A program made the position numbers and the translations under genes. From Methylobacter sp. (GTDB lineage Bacteria; Pseudomonadota; Gammaproteobacteria; Methylococcales; Methylomonadaceae), in assembly GCA_030653175.1 (NCBI GenBank), contig JAURZV010000018.1:1-64000 (forward strand): DNA of 64,000 nt. Reading direction: 5' to 3'. Each line of letters starts with the position of its first letter. Position 1 is the stretch's first letter. The notes under the pieces are model-generated. The model was not told where the DNA came from. It made no database searches and saw only the letters and a list, made by a program, of their open reading frames with translations. Positions 35,336-43,170 of this stretch are shown in pieces.

Positions 35336-36346
35336 TTAAAACAACTCAATTTCACTGTGGTCGTTATCCTGAACAAGAACGGAGATGTCTTCATATAAAA
35401 TTACCCTGTTTCTGCCATTGTCTTTGGCGTAATAAAGCGCTTTATCGGCATGATCCAATTGTGTAGTGGGCATGGATATGCCGTCGACATGGGTTAAGCC
35501 AATGCTGACAGTGACGCGGCCGACAGTAGGGAAATTGTAATTGGCAACCGTTTCCCGGAAACGGTTAAAGGTAGCTACAGCTGTCTCTTGAGTGGCCAAA
35601 TTCAGGATAACAACAAATTCTTCGCCACCAAAGCGGAATAGAAAATCATTGTAACGGAAGCATTTCTCCATCAGTTGACTAAATATCAGCAACACCTCGT
35701 CCCCATACAAATGACCGAAATTATCATTAACCCGTTTGAAATGGTCAATATCCAGTATGGCAATCCACGAGCTTTTCTCCTGAACCGTATCAATAACTTG
35801 ATAGTCGCTGTAATGCTCGCAAACTTGTAATAAACGAGCATCTAAAGACTGCCGATTTGGCAGTTTGGTTAACACGTCCCGTTCCTTGGTATCATGTAAT
35901 ATCACCAGGTTTCGATAGACTCCTCGCAGATTGCCCAGTAATTCAAGCATCTCCCGGTCAAATGCACCTTTCAGATGAATAGCGCGTTCAGGGCCGCTGC
36001 CTCCTCTGATGGAAAAAATAGCCCACGTATATAAACCGGATTCATCCGGAGCGCTGATATTCAAATCAGTCGTATGATCAATTCCGTTAAGCAAACTACC
36101 ATAATCTACTTCATCATTTCTGGTGAAATCCAAAGGAAATCGCCTGACCAATAGTTCACGAACAGTACCCGTTTCGCCCGATTTTTTCCTTTCGTGGTTA
36201 TAAAATTCATAAGCGGCGGCGCTATCAATCCACGGAATCTCAGCAAGGAGACCTAAAAATTTATGCGTTAATGCCTGGTAATCCTGCTGGGCAGATAACT
36301 GTGTCGTCCAGGAAAAAATTTGCTGTACTGTTAGATTGAGGCTCAT
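35336..36346 (-). CDS. GGDEF diguanylate cyclase with N-terminal sensor region
   Basis: The protein has 336 residues. Residues 1-165 look like a GAF-type sensor (QDYQALTHKFLGLLAEIPWIDSAAAYEFY...). Residues 170-325 are a GGDEF domain: DVLTKLPNRQSLDARL, ILDIDHFKRVNDNFGHLYGDEVL, the active site RFGGEEFVVIL, and VTVSIGLTHV. An inhibitory I-site RYND lies exactly five residues before GGEEF, so feedback control by c-di-GMP is likely. No membrane segment is seen. Confidence 0.93.
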   Translation of the reverse strand: MSLNLTVQQIFSWTTQLSAQQDYQALTHKFLGLLAEIPWIDSAAAYEFYNHERKKSGETGTVRELLVRRFPLDFTRNDEVDYGSLLNGIDHTTDLNISAPDESGLYTWAIFSIRGGSGPERAIHLKGAFDREMLELLGNLRGVYRNLVILHDTKERDVLTKLPNRQSLDARLLQVCEHYSDYQVIDTVQEKSSWIAILDIDHFKRVNDNFGHLYGDEVLLIFSQLMEKCFRYNDFLFRFGGEEFVVILNLATQETAVATFNRFRETVANYNFPTVGRVTVSIGLTHVDGISMPTTQLDHADKALYYAKDNGRNRVILYEDISVLVQDNDHSEIELF

Positions 36347-36496
36347 CGGTAATCAATCGCAATATAAAAGGTTTGATTATGCAACTTTTACACGAAAAAT
36401 GGGATTTTTTTTCGAGAAGCTGTACCGATTAAAAAACGCGGAGAAGTGAAAGAGTTATGCTGAGGAGTTTTGACTATTTTACGATATAAGTTTCTT

Positions 36497-37375
36497 TTAT
36501 AGATCCGCTAATAACTTATCGATCATATTTTCTGCCTGGTGCAGATAGCTTCGCCCGAACAGGTTCAGGTGATTGAGTATATGGTATAAGTTGTACAGCG
36601 TTTTTCTGCGTGTATAACCCGGATCTAGCGGATAAACGGCTTGATAAGCCTGATAAAATGTTGGGCTGAAGCCGCCGAATAATTCGGTCATCGCCAGATC
36701 CGTTTCCCGGTCGCCAAAGTAGCAGGCCGGGTCATAAATGACCGGATTGCCCTGTTCGTCTGCAGCAACATTGCCGCCCCATAAATCGCCATGCACCAAA
36801 GCCGGTTGCGGTTGGTAGCCGGAAAACAATGGCTTTAAATCGCTACAGAGTTTTTCGCCCAGCGTTTGTAAGCGGCCGCCATAGCCCTTGACCGCAGCCA
36901 GTGTTAATTGATGCCCCAAGCGTTGCTGTTGCCAGAATGTAATCCAGTCGTGATATTGGCCGTTGACTTGTGTAGTGCTGCCTAGGGTATTGTCGCGGTG
37001 CCAACCGAAATAGGGCTGTTTGTGCAGATGCAGCTGCGCAAGTTGTTGCCCCAGCAACTGTTCGGAGCGGGTATTCAGGTTATTTAGGGCAATATACTCA
37101 AGCACCAAAAAGGCATGCTCAGATGTTTGTCCACAAGCAATAAGCTTGGGTACACGAATGGTTTGAGCTTGCTCCAGGGCTTGCAAGCCTGCGGCTTCGG
37201 CCTCAAACATCGAAAGTCGATCAGGACTATTCAGTTTGACAAAAAAACTTAGGTTTTCCGCATGTAACCGGTAAGCCGCATTAATGTCGCCGCCCGATAG
37301 CGGCTGGGCTTTGAGCAACCTGAAAGGCTGCCGGGTTGCCGATTCAATGTGTTGAACAATAGCTTGCCAATTCAT
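36497..37375 (-). CDS. Fructosamine kinase family protein
   Basis: This 292-residue phosphotransferase with an APH/choline kinase fold has SFFVKLNSPDRLSMFEAEAAGL (ATP lysine and glutamate) and the catalytic loop LVHGDLWGGNVAAD. It also has the metal motif VIYDPACYFGDRETDLAMTELFGG and a C-terminal LYNLYHILNHLNLFG. The family removes sugars from glycated amines by phosphorylating ketosamines. Its stop overlaps the start region of nothing upstream; the M48-like gene ends at the base where this one begins (37375). Confidence 0.92.
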   Translation of the reverse strand: MNWQAIVQHIESATRQPFRLLKAQPLSGGDINAAYRLHAENLSFFVKLNSPDRLSMFEAEAAGLQALEQAQTIRVPKLIACGQTSEHAFLVLEYIALNNLNTRSEQLLGQQLAQLHLHKQPYFGWHRDNTLGSTTQVNGQYHDWITFWQQQRLGHQLTLAAVKGYGGRLQTLGEKLCSDLKPLFSGYQPQPALVHGDLWGGNVAADEQGNPVIYDPACYFGDRETDLAMTELFGGFSPTFYQAYQAVYPLDPGYTRRKTLYNLYHILNHLNLFGRSYLHQAENMIDKLLADL

Positions 37376-37878
37376 CAGTAGAGCTTGCCGAATAAATCCA
37401 TATGAGTCAGATACAGCCTCATATCCAGCTCGAACCGATGATAAGCCGGTTCCATATGCTCACACAGCTGGTAAAACGCCTTGTTATGATCCTTCTCCTT
37501 TAAATGCGCCAGCTCATGCACGACGATCATCCTTAAAAATTCCAGCGGCACATTTTTAAACAGCGAGGCCACCCGGATTTCATTTTTTGCCTTGTGATTG
37601 CCACCCTGTACTCTGGAAATAAAGGTATGAAGGCCCAGGGCATGATGAAGATCTTTAATCTTATCGTCGTAAATCACCTTGCTAAGCGGCTGGGATTGCT
37701 TGAGCGAAGCATTCTTCATATCAACGGCATAAGCATAAAGCGCCTTATCCGTCCTGATCGTATGGATGACCGGGTATTTTTTCAACAGCGTTTCGCCCAG
37801 TTTATTGTTATCGATTAGCAGGCGTACTTGGCTGGTTACATTGTCAGGATAGCCGATTAAATATTTTAATTCATGCAT
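37375..37878 (-). CDS. YgjP-like zinc metallopeptidase domain protein
   Basis: The 167-residue protein has the gluzincin motif MIVVHELAHLKEKDHNKAFYQLCEHMEPAYH (HExxH plus a downstream H/E), typical of the YgjP/WLM M48-related family (DUF45). The N-terminal half has a beta-rich stretch. It is probably soluble. It overlaps the fructosamine kinase by one base and lies 6 bp after the 37885-38817 gene, so the three are likely co-transcribed leftward. Confidence 0.85.
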   Translation of the reverse strand: MHELKYLIGYPDNVTSQVRLLIDNNKLGETLLKKYPVIHTIRTDKALYAYAVDMKNASLKQSQPLSKVIYDDKIKDLHHALGLHTFISRVQGGNHKAKNEIRVASLFKNVPLEFLRMIVVHELAHLKEKDHNKAFYQLCEHMEPAYHRFELDMRLYLTHMDLFGKLY

Positions 37879-37884
37879 GGCTTA

Positions 37885-38817
37885 TTACTTGAGCGAGTTC
37901 AGTATTTGCTCCAGAGGAGCGAGAGAGATCAGCGCCCGGTAAAGAATCGTTTTGTCTTCCATCAGACCGTAACATTCATAGTGATAGGGCGAATCTATGG
38001 CGTGGCCTATGCCTTCTTTCCTGGCTTCCGGGGGGATTTGCCTGATCAGTATATACAGTGCATCGCCGGATTTCAGTTGAGCAAGGTAGGTGCGATCAAT
38101 GCTGATTTTATGGGACATATACACCAGCGGATTGCGTTCGAAATCATGCTTTTCTATAACCGCCTTTTCCAGCAATGCACTGGATATAAGGCTGCACGGG
38201 AATATTTCAGGGAAAACAGCTTTATTTTTAAAGGGGTCGAAAAAAGCATCCTGATCTACCAGAGAGCCGCACAAAAAGTTTTTTGCATTGCTGGTAGTGA
38301 TAAATTTTCGTTTCAGAAAAAAACTACTACCGGATATAAAAGACCGGTCGGGGTGCTGATTGAGAGCGCCAAACTGCGGAACATCCGGGTTGGTCAGAAA
38401 TAAAGCAAATTTGGATTCTTTTTTGTAGCCCAGCAAGGCCAATGCGCCGCCCGATTTAACCGTAATTCTGTTGCTGAGAATCGTCTCCGGGTCTTCTTTA
38501 AGTTGCGATTTTTTTATATCGACTGATACAACCTGTCCGGGTTTGACCGCATTAACAAAAGAAAACTGGTAGTTGCTAAAACGCAGGTTTTTATCGCTAA
38601 TAAGCGGATTTTCATTATGTGACTGACGGTAAAGAAAAATTTTGTGTTCGATCAATGATTCCAGTTGAAATCCGAGTGCAATAGGGCCTTTGAACGGATT
38701 GTGATTGATGCGCAGCCACCTGTTTCTATCGTGAAACAAGTTGAAATCATCCGTTGCATTACGTGCAACATCAATGTGTATTTGATTAAAAACATCCGAA
38801 CTGTCTGATGTATGCAT
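37885..38817 (-). CDS. Hypothetical protein, possibly double-hotdog (MaoC-like)
   Basis: The protein has 310 residues without membrane segments. The N-terminal ARNATDDFNLFHDRNRWLRI followed by NPFKGPIALGFQLESLI resembles the hydratase-2/MaoC pattern (D..N..H...FKGPIA.G). Further on, VSVDIKKSQLK could be the hotdog return strand. The C-terminal half (HKISIDRTYLAQLKSGDALYILIRQ) looks like a second such unit. Catalytic Asp/His spacing is imperfect, so enzyme activity is not asserted. Located first in the leftward unit with the metallopeptidase and the fructosamine kinase. Confidence 0.65.
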   Translation of the reverse strand: MHTSDSSDVFNQIHIDVARNATDDFNLFHDRNRWLRINHNPFKGPIALGFQLESLIEHKIFLYRQSHNENPLISDKNLRFSNYQFSFVNAVKPGQVVSVDIKKSQLKEDPETILSNRITVKSGGALALLGYKKESKFALFLTNPDVPQFGALNQHPDRSFISGSSFFLKRKFITTSNAKNFLCGSLVDQDAFFDPFKNKAVFPEIFPCSLISSALLEKAVIEKHDFERNPLVYMSHKISIDRTYLAQLKSGDALYILIRQIPPEARKEGIGHAIDSPYHYECYGLMEDKTILYRALISLAPLEQILNSLK

Positions 38818-38866
38818 AGCGCCTCAACGATTAAATTTCCGGTAACTATTTAGCGCCATCAAATCC

Positions 38867-38987
38867 AATGGAACGCGGATGACGCAGATGAATATGATGA
38901 ACACAGATTGAAAGGCGAAAGTTGAATCGCGCAATGATTGTATTAGCCTTATTTAATCATAATTATCAGCGTCATCAGCGTTCTATT
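38867..38987. repeat. Palindromic repeat, second copy
   Basis: AATGGAACGCGGATGACGC at the left and GCGTCATCAGCGTTCTATT at the right are inverted with two mismatches. The body repeats the copy at 16422-16517 (GCAGATGAATATGATGAACA; AATCATAATTATCAGCG) with about 25 extra central bases. It lies between convergently placed leftward genes. Confidence 0.75.
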
Positions 38988-39020
38988 TTTTATTTTTGGC
39001 TGTTGAATAACGACAGTGCT

Positions 39021-39905
39021 TTAATCGATAAAACGTCGGGTCAAGTCGCCATATTCATCAATCCGGCGGTCGCGCAGAAACGGCCATATTTGCCTGACTC
39101 GTTCGGCTTTTGCTCTATCAATCGTGCAGCTTAGGAGTTTTGTTTCCGAATCATTGGCGCTGGTGATGATGTTCCCTTGCGGCCCGGCTATAAAACTATT
39201 GCCCCAGAAGTTAATACCCGTAATCGAGTTCGGCGCCAGCTCAAAGCCGATACGGTTACAGGAAATGACCGGAATGCCGTTGGCGACCGCGTGCGAGCGC
39301 TGAATGGTAATCCAGGCATCCAGTTGGCGTTGCTGTTCTTCGGGGGAATCTTCAGGATCCCAGCCTATCGCAGTCGGGTAAATCAACAGTTCAGCACCGG
39401 CCAAAGCCATCAATCTGGCGGCTTCCGGGTACCATTGATCCCAGCAAACCAATACGCCTAATTTGCCGATAGAGGTTTCGATAGGCCTGAAACCCAAATC
39501 GCCGGGCGTGAAATAATATTTTTCATAAAAACCCGGATCATCGGGGATATGCATCTTCCGGTACTTACCGGCAATACTGCCATCCTTGTCGAAAACAACC
39601 GCAGTATTGTGATAAAGCCCCGGCGCTCTTTTTTCAAAGATGGTCGAGACGATGACGATGCCGAGTTTTTTGGCCACTACGGACAGGATTTCAGTGGTCG
39701 GCCCCGGAATAGGCTGGGCAAGATCAAAGTTATTATAATCCTCGCTCTGGCAAAAATACGGCCCCAGATGCAGCTCAGGCAATACTACCAAGTCGGCATT
39801 TGCAGCTGCGGCTTCATGGATTTTTGCTATGGAAAAATCAAGGTTGGTTTGTCTGTCTTCATCGCAGGGCTGTTGCACAGCGCTAACGGTTAATGTCGAT
39901 TTCAT
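39021..39905 (-). CDS. aguB: N-carbamoylputrescine amidase AguB
   Basis: This nitrilase-superfamily enzyme hydrolyses N-carbamoylputrescine to putrescine in the agmatine route. The catalytic triad is visible: Glu in VVLPELHLGPYF, Lys in GKYRKMHIPDD, Cys in VLVCWDQWYPEAARL. At 294 residues it is the usual length. The partner, agmatine deiminase, lies 22 kb away at 61884-62909 on the same strand. Confidence 0.94.
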   Translation of the reverse strand: MKSTLTVSAVQQPCDEDRQTNLDFSIAKIHEAAAANADLVVLPELHLGPYFCQSEDYNNFDLAQPIPGPTTEILSVVAKKLGIVIVSTIFEKRAPGLYHNTAVVFDKDGSIAGKYRKMHIPDDPGFYEKYYFTPGDLGFRPIETSIGKLGVLVCWDQWYPEAARLMALAGAELLIYPTAIGWDPEDSPEEQQRQLDAWITIQRSHAVANGIPVISCNRIGFELAPNSITGINFWGNSFIAGPQGNIITSANDSETKLLSCTIDRAKAERVRQIWPFLRDRRIDEYGDLTRRFID

Positions 39906-40005
39906 GATGATCGTGTAGGGTGATTTTTAATGGATGTTATTTTATAACGATTTAGCGATAGGAAATAACAAAACTGCGCCCGCTTCCGCGAAAACAAGAA
40001 TGTAG

Positions 40006-40058
40006 CACCCAAGGACATAAAGGGCGACCGGTCGGTGGCCCTTTATGTCCTTGAGTGC
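40006..40058. terminator. Long hairpin at the 3' end of the DUF2238 gene
   Basis: AAGGACATAAAGGGC (40011-40025) and GCCCTTTATGTCCTT (40038-40052) are perfect inverted repeats around a 12-base loop. The outer GCAC/GTGC pair extends the stem beyond a small bulge. It overlaps the last codons of the leftward DUF2238 gene (stop at 40043). It has no T-run, so it may be a repeat rather than a classical terminator. Confidence 0.45.
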
Positions 40059-40675
40059 CAAGACGGGGACTGAACCGGCTCCAGCATCAACTTGCCAATG
40101 TGCCGGTCATGAATGCGACTTAACAGTGCCAGTGCCATCATCGCGCCCAGTAGCGCATAAGCCATGTCCGACTGCGTATCCCAGATGTAGCCTTGAGTGC
40201 CTAAAAAAGCTTCAGCGGCTTCCTTGCTTAATAGCGCAACCCACCATTCAATAAGCTCATAAACGGCGCTGATTGCGAGACAGATGCAGATGATCAAAAA
40301 ATTAAGCCATTTGATGCTTTCCACCACATGATTCCTGATCAGGATTTCTCTGGCGATGATGGCAGGGATAAAGCCTTGGGCAAAATGGCCGACTTTATCG
40401 TAATTATTGCGACCTAAATTAAATGTGTCCTTTAGCCAGTCGAACAGCGGGACTTCCGCGTAAGTGTAATGTCCGCCGACCATTAAAATAAGGCTGTGGA
40501 TCAGGATCAAGCTATAAGCCAAACCCGTTAATCGGAATTTCCGGCGCGTCGCTATAAGAATAACAAAGGCAATCATTGCAGGCGCTGTTTCAAGTACCCA
40601 GGTCAGGTAATCCTTAGGATATGTACCCGACCAAAGCAATGCCGAAAAAAATATCCCGAACCACGTTTTATTCAT
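40043..40675 (-). CDS. DUF2238 (YjdF-like) membrane protein
   Basis: This 210-residue protein has five or six membrane helices. The family core is YDKVGHFAQGFIPAIIAREILIRNHVV and IAISAVYELIEWWVALL, followed by FLGTQGYIWDTQSDMAYALLGAMMALALLSRIHD. The H, E and D residues in these helices are conserved in the family. Function unknown. It lies 17 bp after the glutaredoxin-like gene, on the same strand. Confidence 0.9.
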   Translation of the reverse strand: MNKTWFGIFFSALLWSGTYPKDYLTWVLETAPAMIAFVILIATRRKFRLTGLAYSLILIHSLILMVGGHYTYAEVPLFDWLKDTFNLGRNNYDKVGHFAQGFIPAIIAREILIRNHVVESIKWLNFLIICICLAISAVYELIEWWVALLSKEAAEAFLGTQGYIWDTQSDMAYALLGAMMALALLSRIHDRHIGKLMLEPVQSPSWHSRT

Positions 40676-40692
40676 TGATAAGCCTTTGCCGA

Positions 40693-41145
40693 TTAGTTTA
40701 ATTTTTTCGCTAACGCTTCTTGATACTTAGCTTCGCTAAAGCCACGGATGGCGGCGCCATTAATGACTGCCAGCGGGATACCGCTATAACCCGGATCTAG
40801 TGTTTTTTTACGAGCGGCGGCATCAATATCTTGCTCAATATCGTATGTATTAAAAGCAATGTCGTTCTCGCGCAGAAAGGCCATGGCTTTTCTGCAATAA
40901 GGACACCAGTTGGTGACGTAAAGATCGACTTTCGGCGCTGCTGCTTGAGCCTTGTTATCGGCTGGAATCGGTTGCTGCGATTTTGCTTTAAGATCGTTAC
41001 GATTTTCTATGGATGCCGGATTAGCGGGTTTTGACCCGGAGAAATGCGATTTCCCACCGGCATCGGTCCATTTGTAGATTTCGGCCTGGACGGGTAATGT
41101 GCATGTTAGTGCAAACAGGAGAATAAGTGATGGATTAATGATCAT
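40693..41145 (-). CDS. DUF4124/glutaredoxin domain protein
   Basis: The 150-residue protein has a signal peptide (LILLFALTCTLPVQAE), then the DUF4124 motif IYKWTDAGGKSHFSGSKP. A glutaredoxin domain follows: VDLYVTNWCPYCRKAMAFLREND with redox CPYC, YDIEQDIDAAARK, GYSGIPLAVINGAAIRGF. The cis-Pro is in GIPLAV. A periplasmic thiol oxidoreductase role is likely. Confidence 0.9.
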   Translation of the reverse strand: MIINPSLILLFALTCTLPVQAEIYKWTDAGGKSHFSGSKPANPASIENRNDLKAKSQQPIPADNKAQAAAPKVDLYVTNWCPYCRKAMAFLRENDIAFNTYDIEQDIDAAARKKTLDPGYSGIPLAVINGAAIRGFSEAKYQEALAKKLN

Positions 41146-41199
41146 GGTCTGGATTCCGGTTAAAAATACGATGCGGGGCGTTTGTTTGGATGACTCAAT

Positions 41200-41903
41200 T
41201 TATTCGGGCTCTAGGCAATCACTATGTCCCTGTTTTGTACAAAGCTGGTAGTTTAATTGACTTGCCCAGTATTGGTACGCTTGCTCAACATCATCCCAGT
41301 CGTCGAAAGAGCCCATTAACGTTTTACCACCTGCCCGGCAGTCTGCTGAAGCCATCAGTAATTCACCTGTTTGTGAATCGGTGATTTTTCCCTCGACACT
41401 GGCTTGGCCCACATAAGATTCAGTGCCTGTCGCCAATCTTTTAAGCAGTGACAAGGCGCGAGCCGAAGGGTAGACGGCAGTATCGAGGATTCCGCATCGG
41501 TGATCGCAAATTGAAGGCGTAATGTATCGGGGCCGGGATGCGCTACCAGTTTAAAATTCTTCTTTAGGGCTTCCCGCATCCTGTATTCAAAAAGCTCTTT
41601 AAGCCTGTGGTTCTCGGCATGAGTCATGTCGTTAAGATCGGAATCAGGCAGTTTGCTGGCAATGACGGGTTCTAAAATAATTTTTTTATAACCGGCCCAG
41701 TTAATACCTTCTTTCCAGAAGCTTAATAAAGCGTCGCCATCTTCGCCGTCTTTAAGCAGAGAGTAATCGTCCAGAAAATGCGAAGTTTCGACATATCTGA
41801 CCTGATAAGTTCTTGCGTAACCGGCGCTGAGCAGGACAAGGATAATGACTGTAATACGATTAATGGCCGGCATGTATAGGCGGGACTGACTTTCGAGATT
41901 CAT
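41200..41903 (-). pseudogene. DUF3313 family lipoprotein-like gene, frameshifted
   Basis: The first frame (from 41903) has an N-terminal hydrophobic stretch (ITVIILVLLSAGYA) and YVETSHFLDDYSLLKDG, LRLQFAITDAESS, the DUF3313 pattern. It then loses sense. The expected continuation, DTAVYPSARALSLLKRLATGTESYVGQASVEGKITD, lies in another frame that ends at 41200 (DUF3313 C-terminal half). The break is near 41485-41500. Together they would give a protein of about 230 residues. It is either a decayed gene or a sequencing indel. Confidence 0.75.
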
Positions 41904-42229
41904 AAAAACTTCAATGACTTCGTGTGGTGGATAACCCCAAAACAGGGAAAAAATCGACTTTATATACTTGGAGTAAATTTTGAAAAATAATTTAATTCTG
42001 TTTTTAGTATCTAAAATATTAAAAATATCATAAGCCTAATAAATTAATTTGAGAATTATTTATCCGGAATTCTGGAGATATATGGAGGTGTAAGCTTTGG
42101 CTTGCATACATTGGGCATTTTTTGCTTCATAGTTACGTATATACACGTAATTTTTAAGTGACTATATGTACCAATATTAGAGTTTTAATTCCAAAATTCT
42201 TTACCACCTACTTAATCTACATTCAAAAC
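41904..42229. other. AT-rich intergenic boundary of the defence island
   Basis: This 326-bp spacer between the DUF3313 remnant and the first DUF4007 gene is markedly A/T-rich compared with its left neighbours. A GTG-started extension of the DUF4007 frame (from 42158) is possible but the ATG at 42230 fits the family start. TTGG-rich stretches and short palindromes (AAGCTTTGGCTT at about 42093) occur, but no attachment site or promoter could be fixed. It probably holds the island promoter. Confidence 0.45.
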
Positions 42230-43159
42230 ATGGAAAGTTCTCTCAATTTTTTTAATAAACAGAAAGCATCATTCGGCCGTCACGAGACTTTTGCCCTTCG
42301 CTACTCTTGGTTAACCAAGGGATTTCAAGCATTCGATTCCAATAAGGCCATCTTTTCATCACCAGATAAATCCATCATTGAACTAGGCGTCGGAAAAAAC
42401 ATGGTCAACGCCATCAAATATTGGTTGCGCGCTACAACAGTACTCAAAGATGATACCGCCGAAGGTTTGATAGCAACTCCAATAGGCAAAGCTATTTTTT
42501 CCAAGGACGGCTGGGATCCCTATCTGGAAGATGAAGCAACCATTTGGCTGATTCACTGGCTCCTGACTACCAATTGTGAACTAGCCAGCGCTTGGTATTG
42601 GTTTTTTAACTGTTTTCATAAATCAGAATTTACCAGCGAGGAGGCATCCGAGGCATTGGCTGATTTTGTCAGAAATAACTTATCCGGCAAACACTCCGAA
42701 AAAACCGTCAAACATGAAATTGCCATGATTTTGAGGATGTACAGTCCGCCCAGGATAAATGCAAACACTCAGCTTGAAGACAGTTTGGATACGCCTTTAA
42801 GCTCATTAAAATTAGTCACTGCGGCTGAAGGTTCGCGCCTTTATCACTCCTATGCAAGTGGGCAGCTTAATCTGCCGACTAGCGTGATCGGCTATGCAAC
42901 CAACGAAGTTTTTAACCTGCGACGTACCGACATACTATCGATAAACGACCTGATGTATGGTCAAACAAATGGAATCGCTATCGGCAGCGTGTTTAGGCTG
43001 ACGGAAAGTGCTTTGCTGGCAAAGCTGGAAAATCTAGTGCGAGCATACCCCGCAAGTTTTCAGATCAATGAAACAGCCGGTATCAATCAGCTATCCAGAA
43101 TAGATAACAGCGTTTCATCGTTAGATTTTCTTAGCCACTACTATCAAACTCAGGCATAA
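42230..43159 (+). CDS. DUF4007 family protein, copy A
   Basis: This 309-residue protein has the family start FGRHETFALRYSWLTKGFQAF, then ELGVGKNMVNAIKYWLRAT, WDPYLEDEATIWLIHWLL and, further on, a helix-rich C-terminal region. DUF4007 proteins occur next to PAPS-reductase-like and PglZ/BrxC genes; the role is unknown, possibly DNA or partner recognition. The start at 42230 is chosen on family resemblance; the Shine-Dalgarno is weak. It is followed 11 bp later by BrxC-like copy A, forming a DUF4007-ATPase pair that recurs at 47993-52977. Confidence 0.85.
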   Translation: MESSLNFFNKQKASFGRHETFALRYSWLTKGFQAFDSNKAIFSSPDKSIIELGVGKNMVNAIKYWLRATTVLKDDTAEGLIATPIGKAIFSKDGWDPYLEDEATIWLIHWLLTTNCELASAWYWFFNCFHKSEFTSEEASEALADFVRNNLSGKHSEKTVKHEIAMILRMYSPPRINANTQLEDSLDTPLSSLKLVTAAEGSRLYHSYASGQLNLPTSVIGYATNEVFNLRRTDILSINDLMYGQTNGIAIGSVFRLTESALLAKLENLVRAYPASFQINETAGINQLSRIDNSVSSLDFLSHYYQTQA

Positions 43160-43170
43160 AAGATAACGAC

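Noticed and set aside
34972-35339. Several overlapping short frames between the methyltransferase and the GGDEF gene
   Set aside because: All are generated by the CCCTCTCC-type palindromic repeats.
37873-38403. A 176-codon rightward frame opposite the 310-residue gene
   Set aside because: The leftward frame is longer, fits an operon and has hotdog-like wording; this one looks like a shadow.
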